From positions 3,038,001-3,102,000 of the forward strand of contig JAPEHQ010000004.1 of NCBI GenBank assembly GCA_027405735.1: a DNA stretch of 64,000 bases. The letters are read 5' to 3'. Under the pieces are notes generated by a model, which saw nothing but the letters and a program-made list of their open reading frames with translations, ran no database searches and was not told the origin of the DNA. The stretch is from Mucor racemosus (Eukaryota > Mucoromycota > Mucoromycetes > Mucorales > Mucoraceae). How positions within the stretch are numbered: position 1 is the first letter of the stretch; the number at the start of each line of letters is the position of its first letter. A program made the position numbers and the translations under genes. This document shows, piece by piece, positions 1 through 9,236 of this stretch.

Positions 1-605
1 CAAATACGAGTTAAAATGAAAGTGATAGTTAGTTATCAAACCATATGCAATAAATATATAGTATGATAAGTGTTATTACCCTTTATTCCAAAATATACAG
101 TAAAGTTCAATCAGTAATTACTAATTGCATTGTGATTATTACTTTAGCCAATACTTGCTATATATATATACGTATTAAGCGTAACTAATATGTAACAAGT
201 AGTAATATTAAGTATTAATGAATAGATCGAGAGGTTGTGATTAATAAGTTTATTTAAGTAAAAGTATTAATGCGTAAAAGAAGAACAGATATTTTCATTG
301 AAGCTTAATATCTGTTTTAACTAACGTTTGAATATTTATATGAAATTTGCAACCGAAACTAATTCATGCGTTTGATGAAACAATATGCGCACTTTGGCAA
401 TGGTTTTTCTCGACACACAGTAAGATGTGGAAGTTTGGAATTATCGTGCCAAAGATGTCAAACGACACATCGCATTATAATTAACCGAGTTTGAGTAAAA
501 AACGTCCCTCTAAAGCAGTCAAATTCAGTTAGCCATAATACGATGCGTTTGCAATATTTACACGTATATTGTGTTGTGAGCATCGAAACTAAATGAAAAC
601 CTTTT
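1..605. other. AT-rich intergenic region
   Basis: No convincing reading frame is visible. The stretch about 370-425 reappears in inverted orientation near 20605-20650 (shared core around the word ACTGTGTG and a GAGAAAACCAT-like block), so part of it is repeat-derived. It lies directly upstream of a broken hAT transposase and may belong to that element, but I could not find terminal inverted repeats. Confidence 0.4.
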
Positions 606-1968
606 ATGGCCACATCAACTCTCACTCCCCAGTACATTTTAGAATGTAAATATGTTGATATTCCTGCGTTGCGAATGATACTCGATAATAAAACACGTTG
701 GAACTCTAGCTTTTACATGATCAAAAGTGGCCTTCAACAAGTCGAAGCATTTAATGCTACATGTATGCATCGTAGCTTCACTGAAAAACTTGGAAAGTAT
801 CATTTAAACGATCAAGATGTAGCATACTTGAAGGAAATTGTGAAAGCCTTAGAACCGTTTGAAATTGTATTATGATGGATATCTGGCCAAAAGTAAGTTT
901 TTTTTTTATATATTTGAATTAGTTAAATGAATAGACATTAACTTTGCAATTTTTATTTTAGATATCCCACAATCAATGAGGTTATTTTTAAATATAACAA
1001 ACTATTTACATTGATAGAGCACAATATAAGGAGGTCATTTAAATATTGTTCTCTCAACCCCACTCCTGGCATCGATCCATGTCGTGTACCTTCTGCTTCT
1101 GGTCTTGCTTGTAGTGGTGCTCAAGCTTTAATGCTAATCAGTTTTGATGAGTTCAAATCAACGTATGGAGAATCCATCAAGAGAATGAATACCACAAGTA
1201 TTCATGACAACGTGGTGAAAGGGTGCTTTTACGTACTTGAAATTGACAAGCTACTACTCAAAAACAGGCACAAGCGACATTTATCCAGTTGCTACAGCAC
1301 TGGGCCCATCATACAGGTTTGATTATTGGAAGTCCGACAATTGTAAATCCGACAATTGGGGCGAACCTTACGAAACACAGGCGGAAGAAGCAGTAAAAAA
1401 TGCTTGGAAAAAGTACAATCCAGATGCCATCAACGAAGCATCTAATCAGTACAATACTTCAATTCCTGATGAATTTGATGAGCAGGATGATAGCGAAGAA
1501 GAGTTTGATTACGAACAGCAAGTGCGCTATGTAAGACGAAAGATAGTACATGAACAATCTCAGAATTACACTGAAAATTTTGTGGATCAGCTAGATATGT
1601 ATATCAAAGCAGCACCACTTCAGCTGCAACAACATCAGGTATTTCAGCAACCACAATCAGTAGATCAAGCTTCTGAAGATGGCATCCTTTGGTGGGAAAG
1701 GGGACTGGAAGAGTCGCATGGACTTAACCCAATTTCAAGGGAGTTAATGTTCTGGAAAACTGCCAGCGTTACTGGATCTTCCAATCTTGCAAATATGGCA
1801 TCAGATTATTTGAGTGTAGTAGCGTCCTCATCAAGTTGTGAAAGAGTATTCGGCAGATCGAAAAGATTTATAGCCAATGAGAGAAATCGCTTGACAAGTG
1901 AGAATATAAAAAATATGATGCTTTTGTCATACTGGGTTGATGAGATTGACAACCTCGAGTCAATTTAG
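606..1968 (+). pseudogene. Degenerate hAT-family transposase
   Basis: Remnant of a cut-and-paste DNA transposase of the hAT superfamily. The first open piece (606-875) carries the hAT-like string LDNKTRWNSSFYMI. The frame breaks near 875. Reading resumes in another frame after a possible short intron (about 894-961) with YPTINEVIFKYN, runs to about 1240, then shifts again into a third piece. That last piece (about 1237-1968) ends with the hAT C-terminal dimerisation signature, ASDYLSVVASSSSCERVF then ERNRLTSENIKNMMLLSYW. The N-terminal BED zinc finger and part of the catalytic core are not visible. Two frame changes and a missing N-terminus make it inactive. Family assignment is from motif recognition and is fairly secure; element borders and terminal repeats were not found. 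Confidence 0.75.
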
Positions 1969-2121
1969 TTGCGTCGTTTTTTGGTGTATATATTTCTCTT
2001 TCTTTATTAATCATTGTATTATTTTTCTTTCTCTGGTAATCTCACTTTTGTATATTGGTGTCTTTTCTCTCTCTCTTTATCTTTCTCTCCCTTTCTATCC
2101 TGCTTTCCCGAATATCTTGGT

Positions 2122-2289
2122 GTTTCTTTGTTTGGTACTTTTCTGGATTCATGCTATTTTACTGTTTCTTTGCTGGATACTTTTCTGGTTTCATGTAGCC
2201 TTATTGTTTCTTTGCTTGGTACTTTTCTGGATTTATGTTGTCTTACTGTTTCTTTGCTTAATACTTTTCTAGATTCATGTCGCTTTGTT
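2122..2289. repeat. 42-bp minisatellite, about four units
   Basis: The word GTTTCTTTG begins at 2122, 2164, 2206 and 2248, an exact 42-bp spacing. Each unit continues with a variant of GGTACTTTTCTGGATTCATG. Because 42 is a multiple of 3, the array keeps frames open and yields repetitive Leu/Phe/Trp-rich peptides that should not be taken as genes. It sits just 3' of the hAT remnant. Confidence 0.85.
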
Positions 2290-3010
2290 TTATTTTTTAT
2301 GCTGGACGCGATCACTACTGTTGATATATTCTCAATATCAGGATTTTGGTGGTGTATTTGAATGGCCTAAACCATAATGGCATTTATTGTTGCTGCTGAT
2401 ATATCCCCAATATCACATCCTTTTACGTTGGTAATAATGGTACGTCTTGGAACATTAGATGTCTTTTTGGCAGATTTCTATTTCTTGGTAATTCATCGTC
2501 AACATTTGGGCTGTAATCTATCATGGTGATGACTAACTAATATGAGTTATTTCTTTTTTTGCATCTGTTGGTTCTCTTTGTTGCATTAAATACAATAAAT
2601 TTCTCGAGCTCCCTCTTCATTCGCCGTATACTTTGATGTACAATCTACTTTTTTCTCTGTTTGTGCATAGTACTTTGCAAATATGCATCACTCTTGCTTT
2701 ATATTTTTTACTTTGTCAATATTTTTGAATCTTTACTGAATGCATATTTGAATATTTTTACTTTGCTATAATTAATATCTTTGGTGGTTTGAAACCATTT
2801 ATTCTTATTTTTTTATTACTATAAAATTTACATTTAACTCAATTTTCTCTTATGCTTAATACCAATATGCTATCTCATATTTCACTCCTCAATGACAATA
2901 AAATCTAATTGTACATCGTAATAAAATATGTCAACAGATTTGAAATTATAAATATTACTATAAATAGTTGGAATAAAGTTTATTTACTTGTTGAGTAACA
3001 TGCTTGCATT
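2290..3010. other. AT-rich intergenic region
   Basis: Pyrimidine-rich, then AT-rich sequence between the minisatellite and the CAAGC-rich repeat. I see no gene, RNA or obvious repeat in it. Confidence 0.4.
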
Positions 3011-3017
3011 AACTTTT

Positions 3018-3255
3018 TAACCAAGCAAGCGGGCGAACCAAGTTTTTAGGTAAGCAAGCCTCTATTGAATTAGAGCATGTGGAGCAGGTATGCAGGCAAG
3101 CTTCTAATGTTTTTACCGAGCACCAAGCAGGAAATTTTTAAAAAAAAAGTTAATCAAGTGAGCCGAAGCAGGTAATGCCCTGAAAAAATTACAGTTCAAG
3201 CGAGCCCAAGCGCATAGCTCGCTCGCTTGCTTATGCTCGCACTGCTCGATTGTGA
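3018..3255 (+). repeat. Repeat family B (CAAGC/CGAGC-rich), copy 1
   Basis: Sequence dominated by variants of the pentamers CAAGC and CGAGC. It is clearly related, in the same orientation, to 43125-43735; both contain, in order, GCAAGCTTNNAATGTTTT, an AGCAGGAAATT block, an AAGCGAG block, and TATGCTCG then CTGCTCGATTG. It abuts repeat family A directly in both places, suggesting both are parts of one larger element. Confidence 0.7.
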
Positions 3256-3264
3256 TCATTAGTT

Positions 3265-4725
3265 TTTTACAGTTGTAAAAAGTAGGTTTCAGGTGGCTTT
3301 CAAATGGTTTTTGAATGCTTTCGCCCAATATTGAGTCGAATTACGTGAAATCTTCAACGAAGATATACGTTTCCTCCATGGGTCATTCATATCTGTCCGG
3401 AAATAGAAAAGTTAATGCCAGAATATAAGCGCACTGGCCGAATATTTGCCTCACATTGACCAAAATTGGCCTAAAATCGATTGTAAAAGTTAGGCATCTA
3501 ATTGAGCTGTTACTTTTTTGTGTTCACAAGATAGACCCACCTCAAAGCTACTCTGCATTTTTTGTTTCAGCCAAAAATATTGATTTTTCATCGAGATAAT
3601 CAAAATAATAGTCGATATCACAGCTTACAGCTTATGATAACTGGGTCCCAAAATTTATTTTAAAAAATGGACGAAAAATGATGAAAAAAACAAAATCGTT
3701 TAATGGCTCATGAACTGCAAAGTAAGTCGACTTAGCATATTAAATAGCTTTTGTACAGTTTTAAATTCTGCATCCATCGAATAAAAAATTAGACAAACAT
3801 TTCACATTAAATTTTGCGCAAAATGCAATTGCAAATTTAGAGGTTTTTTGAAGATACACGTCATTTTTTATAAGCATATTTAAAAAATAATAAATGTCAA
3901 GGATGCGCAAAAACATTATCTAACGATCGAGCTATTGTTCAACTTTTTAGCTACATTTTTCGTAGAGAAAACAACATTTTTGTCCACATTTTTTTCAGTT
4001 TCAGAATTTGGGATGAGGGTATACAAGGGGAAAATGGACGCCAGAAATGGAAGTACCTTTTTGTACACATTTTTGAGGATATATCCACGAAAAATCAATA
4101 TTTTGAAAAACTCTAAATTGGGTCTGAGAGAGCCCAACAAGCCTAATGACATGAATGCAAAAAAAATGTTGCTCAATTTAACCAATATTTTGAAACCTAC
4201 TATAGAAATGCCCAAAAAAATGAAAAAAAATAAAGGTGCTCAGAATTTTTTTATATTAAATTATGTTATAGAGCGCTTTAAAACAAGTAAATTTTATTAA
4301 TGGAATATGGTAGTATAGCTTAATGTTTTCTGGAGATATGAAGCCTCAAAGTTTTCAATCCATTAGCAGTGAAATACGCGTAAAAAATCTGAAACCTTAG
4401 CACTGAAAAATTAATACCAACTGCAAAAAGTAGGATATTTCCGGATACTCATTTTTGAATTAAAGTTGAACATCTCAGGTACATTGGCATATAATGTTTT
4501 CTTGGTGTTATTTAGTGAAAAAAAAAAGTAGATCAGGGATGAAAAGTGAGACCCAGTTTTTAAGGAAAAAGCAGTGAATCTTACGCGTTTTTGAGTCTTT
4601 TGTGAGATATAAAATAAATTTAAGAATAGGTAGCATAATGCGATCAATTTATTTCTATTTAGTAGTGTCTAGGGTATATCTTGAAAAATATTTATTATAA
4701 GGTTAGTTATAGAAAGAAGGCATAC
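3265..4725 (+). repeat. Dispersed repeat family A, copy 1
   Basis: A roughly 1.2-1.4-kb AT-rich repeat, highly similar to 7690-8965 (direct) and 19140-20310 (inverted). Landmarks are TTTTTCATCGAGATAATC near 3585, TTTGCGCAAAATGCAATTG near 3817, GGGATGAGGGTATACAAGGG near 4010, TTCTGGAGATATGAAGCC near 4328 and GAACATCTCAGGTACATTGG near 4465. Both strands keep open frames of about 90-120 codons that recur in other copies, but these peptides are Phe/Lys/Asn-rich with no motif I recognise. No terminal repeats or target duplications were identified. Confidence 0.8.
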
Positions 4726-5764
4726 TCCGATTTTGAAAATTGAAATTAACTATGAATTTTTTTTTTTTGAAAATTCAAATTTAATATTAGATCATTTCAA
4801 CTTATCGAGTGTAGTTTTTTTTTTGTGTACTACAGCAAGTCAAAATAGGTCGTGAAGGACAGAAAGAACAAAATAAATTGTAATTTTTTAATTACTTAAT
4901 CAATAAGGAAAATAATTACATAAATATCATAGAGTGTGATTGTTTAGCTTTTATATAATAGAAAAAAATCTAAAAATCATTTTTTTATTATACATATTGT
5001 ATTAACAGATATTGTTTTCCTGTGGAGATCGGACGAGATCTGGTATTTTTAGCATTGATGACTGTAACTTTTATAGATTATAAATTTTTTGTTGTTATTA
5101 TATTATATATATATATACACGTTTTATCTACTCCTAAATTTTTGTATATATACGTAGCGCTATTCAGTATCTATTGATTTATATGCTCACTGAAAACTTT
5201 AGTTATATTTTCTAATGAAATAATAAAGTCAGCTTTGCATTATTGTAGTATCTAGCATAATTACATGATATAGGGTGTTTTATTCTAACATATATCTGAT
5301 ATGCTAGAATAATTAAAAATAATAAAACAAAGTAAAGTCTTGATAAATGTCAGCTTTCCAACTGTGGGTCAAACTAAAGGATCAAAACTAAACTAATCCT
5401 TATTCTTTTATTCATGAGATGTGGTTTATATACTAATGACAGACTAGTAGATAAGGACTGCTTGAAGTGACAGTATAAATTAATAATGAAATTCATGGAG
5501 TGTAACCAAAGGTAGTGTGTATAGATAGTAGAAGGTGATAATTATACAACATAGGGCAAGGATGATAAGTTTTTCTTTATATTTCAGTCAGAAATAAAGA
5601 TTTTTTTGTAAACCAAATTGCTACTGGTACTCAACAAATAGCAAAATTATATACCAAAGAAAAAAAAATATGGTCAAATTACTCAATATTGCACAAATCA
5701 AGAAAAACAAAATAGCAGATAAGTAGAAGGGCAGCAATTAAAAAAAAAGCAAACATAGAGGTGA
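4726..5764. other. AT-rich intergenic region
   Basis: No gene seen. Around 5028-5042 is a 15-base word (ATCGGACGAGATCTG) whose reverse complement occurs at about 22963-22977. Positions about 5516-5553 resemble, in inverse orientation, the start of the solo LTR at 6063, and also the distal ends of the palindrome at 40.5 kb. The region therefore holds small retrotransposon fragments. Confidence 0.4.
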
Positions 5765-5910
5765 TGTTTGTCCTAGTTGCTAGACTTATGCGCTTTACAG
5801 CTAGTTCAAACGGAGAGGTTGTGGGTTCGAAACTCGTGTAAACGGATTTTCTTCGAAACTTGTGTTTGCCGGGCTAGAAGCGCAGCTAATCACTCCCTCG
5901 CCTTTTTTTT
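5765..5910 (+). repeat. tRNA-like Pol III unit (SINE-like)
   Basis: An A-box-like segment (TCCTAGTTGCTAGA, 5771-5784) is followed about 40 nt later by a B-box-like GGGTTCGAAACTC (5823-5835), and then a run of eight T (5903-5910) that could end Pol III transcription. The region does not fold as a clean tRNA, so a SINE-like or tRNA-derived unit is the best reading. Confidence is moderate because neither a poly(A) tail nor a target duplication is evident. Confidence 0.4.
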
Positions 5911-5925
5911 CGTTTTTATCTTTCT

Positions 5926-6001
5926 ACTAGCATTGGTGTCGAGCCGGGTTTTGCCAGCCAAATTTACTAGTATAAGCTGGGCTCGACAGCATCCCTACTT
6001 T
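5926..6001 (+). repeat. Family C hairpin (GTCGAGCC), copy 1
   Basis: A short dispersed element containing the inverted repeat GTCGAGCC (5938-5945) and GGCTCGAC (5980-5987), with a conserved loop segment CCAAATTTACTAGTATA. A close copy lies at 20407-20482 and a weaker inverted copy near 21588-21655. All are preceded or followed by TACTTTCT/TACTTTTTAC blocks. Confidence 0.65.
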
Positions 6002-6062
6002 CTACGCACAGCTTTTAAAAGACTACCAATTTTCTGCTTCTTTTCTCTACTACTACTGTCTG

Positions 6063-6591
6063 TGTTGTATTCCACCTACTAGTATCATACATTATCACCT
6101 TCTACAGTATCAATACATCTTACAATCTATTGACTACGACATGTATTGAAGTGCAAGTCTTGATATCGGATATAAGAAACTCCTAGCGTACCAAGTTTAA
6201 TCCAGTAATTACCAAGAACGCTTGGACCTCAATTATGACACCACATTATTTCATCCCAGCAGTTAACCAATCAAGTAGTTATCAAATCAACATCCAAGCA
6301 TATTTAGCGCAGCATTGAAACAACACAACTCACAAGCTCTGCAAGAACGGTTAAATTATGATTGATCCATTTCAATCCATAGATTACTATCAAACAGATC
6401 CAATAGTTCAATAGTGCCTTAAATTACATCTCAGGATCTCAATGTCTAATCAATATAAAAGGCCATACTTTTACATCTAAATAAACGATATCTTGTTTTT
6501 ATTATACAGTTGAAGAACTGATTAATTACTCATTCTTTTATAATTGTATTCTTTTTTAAGTAATATTTATCAATCCTGAAAATATACGACA
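6063..6591 (+). mobile_element. Solo LTR with 5-bp target duplication
   Basis: A 529-bp sequence beginning TGTTG and ending CGACA, flanked on both sides by GTCTG (6058-6062 and 6592-6596). The second half of the window 6966-7510 is a diverged copy, so the borders are supported by both comparison and duplication. No internal retrotransposon sequence remains, as expected after LTR-LTR recombination. The family is not related to the chromovirus LTR at 44.5 kb as far as I can see. Confidence 0.75.
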
Positions 6592-6965
6592 GTCTGTATA
6601 TTTTGATTTTGGTTTTCATCATCCAGTAACAAATAGAGTATTACTAATTGTAACAAAGGCATACATAATGGAATATCTCTAGTCATTTTTCAGAAAAATT
6701 TGAAAAGACCTCAGAGAATAACATCGTTAATCATCATATTTGGATTTTTATCAGTTCCTGCTTCAGTCATCATCAGTTAGAAATTGGTTTGTCACCAACT
6801 TTAACTTAACCTTAAAAAAGGACTTCAGGATAATTATTACTGCATGAACAATACTATTTAAAGCATATCACTCTTCACTCAAGAAACACTTTATATGTAA
6901 AAGCTTGAGAATAATGCCTAGAGGTATGTATAGGCTTCCGTCAATTTATTATTTATCATCATGCA

Positions 6966-7510
6966 TGTTGTATGCCACCAAGTACCATATGTTATCACCT
7001 TCTACAGTATTAATCCATCTTACAATCTATGGACCGACTACGACATGTATTGAAGTGCAAAGTCTTGATATCGGATACTATAAATAAGAAACTTCTAGCG
7101 TACTAAGTTTATCCAGCAGAAATTAACAAGAACCTTTGGACTTCAATTATGACACCATATTATTTTATCCCAACGGTTAATTAATCGAATAGCTACCAAA
7201 TCAATATCCAAGCATATTTAGCGCAACATTGAAACAAGGCAACTCATAAGCTCTGAAAGCACGGTTAACCCATGATTGATCCATTTCCATCCATAGATTA
7301 CTATCAAAAAGATCTAATAATGGTTCAATAGTGCCTTAAATTACATCTCAGGATCTCAATGTCAAATTAATATACAGTAACAGGCCATACTTTTATATCT
7401 AAATAAACGATATCTTGTTTTTATTATACAGTTGAGGAACTGATTCATTACTCATCCTCTTTTAATTATATTTTTTAAGTATTATTTATCAAACATGAAA
7501 ATATACGACA
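6966..7510 (+). mobile_element. Related LTR copy (no target duplication seen)
   Basis: A 545-bp diverged copy of the solo LTR at 6063-6591 in the same orientation, with the same TGTTG...CGACA ends. The flanking five bases differ (ATGCA and CAACA), and the 6063 copy has its own duplication, so the pair are independent insertions, not the two ends of one element. The 374-bp spacer 6592-6965 has no recognisable coding sequence. Confidence 0.65.
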
Positions 7511-7689
7511 CAACACGTGGTTTTATTATTGAATAGAAATATCATGTTTTGCAGATGGTTTCCTCAACTCACAGTGATCTGTGAGAGTAGAATAATCAAT
7601 TTTCATGCAGGATATATGTAAATCTACCATCATGTATAATTGGAGATTGATCGGATCAATATTCACAAGGGTGGGGTTTTTTTCTTTGT

Positions 7690-8965
7690 TTTACTGCAGT
7701 TGTAAATATTAGTTTATTATTTTGTAAAACTTAAAACTCATTATCCAGGGCTTAATTTCTGTATTCACAATATAGATCTAATTGATTGCTACTCCGTATT
7801 TTTTGTTTCAGCAAAAAATATTGATTTTTCATCGAGATAATCAAAATAATAGCCGATAGCACAGCTTACAGCTTATGATAACTGGGTCCCAAAATTTATT
7901 TTAAAAAATGGACGAAAAATGATGAAAAGAACAAAATCGTTTAATTGATCATGAACTGCAAAGTAAGTCGACCTAGTATACTAAATAGCTTTTGTACAGT
8001 TTTAAATTCTGCATCTATCTAAATAAAATTCAGACAAACATTTCACATTAAATTTTGCGCAAAATGCAATTGCAAATTTAGAGGTTTTTTGAAGATACAG
8101 AACACTTTTTATAAGCATATTTAAAATATAATAAACGGCAAGAATGCGCAAAAACATTATCTATCGATCGAGCTATTGTTCAACTTTTTAGCTACATTTT
8201 TCGTAGAGAAAACAACATTTTTGTCCACATTTTTTTCAGTTTCAGAATTTGGGATGAGGGTATACAAGGGGAAAATGGACGCCAGAAATGGAGGTACCTT
8301 TTTGTACACATTTTTGAGGATATATCCACAAAAAATCAATATTTCAAAAAACTCTAAATTGGGTCTGAGAGAGCTTAACGAGCTTAATGACATGAATGCA
8401 AAAAAAATGTTACTCAATTTAACCAATATTTTGAAACTTACTATATAAATGCCCAAAAAAATGAAAAAAAAATAAAGGTGCTCAGAATTTTTTTATATTA
8501 AAATAAGTTATAAAGCGCCTCAAAACAAGTAAATTTCATTATTAAAAAGTGTTAGTATAGCTTAATGTTTTCTGGAGATATGAAGCCTCAAAGTTTTCAA
8601 TCCATTAGCAGTAAAATACGCGTAAAAAATCTGAAACCTTAGCACTCAAAAATTAATACCAACTGCAAAAAGTAGGATATTTCCGGATACTCATTTTGAA
8701 TTAAAGTTGAACATCTCAGGTACATTGGCATATAATGTTTTCTTGGTGTTATTTAGTGAAAAAAAAAGTAGGTCAGGGATGAAAAATGAGACCCAGTTTT
8801 CAAGGGAAATGCAGTGAATTTTACGCGTTTTTGAGTCTTTCGTGAGATATAGCATTAATTTAGGATTATATAGGCAATATAATGTGACCAATTCATATTT
8901 GTTTAGTGGTGTCTAAAGTATATCCTAAAAAGTGTTTAGTATAGGGTTGAAAACCCAATTTTTAG
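7690..8965 (+). repeat. Dispersed repeat family A, copy 2
   Basis: Direct copy of the repeat at 3265-4725, about 4.3 kb away, with small indels and substitutions. The long shared blocks include TTTTTCATCGAGATAATC, GGGATGAGGGTATACAAGGG and GAACATCTCAGGTACATTGG. It lacks the segment between about 3280 and 3530 of copy 1, so copies differ in their left part. It ends about 270 bp before the stop of the spectraplakin-like gene. Confidence 0.8.
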
Positions 8966-9236
8966 AAATTTCATTTAAACTTGAGTGCCTCTGAATTACA
9001 CAAGGGATCCATTCAATGAGTTCTACCTTTGTTTTATCGTTTAAGCGATTAATTAAATTCATCAATTAGTATACTGAAACCGAGAATCGCATTGAGAGCA
9101 TATAATTGTAGCATATTTTATTTAGCTGATATATACAAAAGAAGATAAATTGGGATTTTAAAAATCAAAAAAATTGAGTCGTGTATATGAGTATATATGT
9201 ACATTGGGTTTTTTTTTTATATGATAAAGAAATATT

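Noticed and set aside
2014..2361. 115-codon Leu/Phe-rich membrane-like frame
   Set aside because: It is produced by the 42-bp pyrimidine-rich minisatellite, whose unit length is a multiple of three.
3916..4300. Open frames of 99 and 121 codons on opposite strands of family A as genes
   Set aside because: They overlap each other on opposite strands and recur only because the repeat copies are recent; no motif is recognisable. Kept as an observation, not annotated as coding.
6063..7510. One complete LTR element bounded by the two related LTRs
   Set aside because: The left copy has its own GTCTG duplication and the 374-bp spacer has no internal retrotransposon domain, so they are separate insertions.
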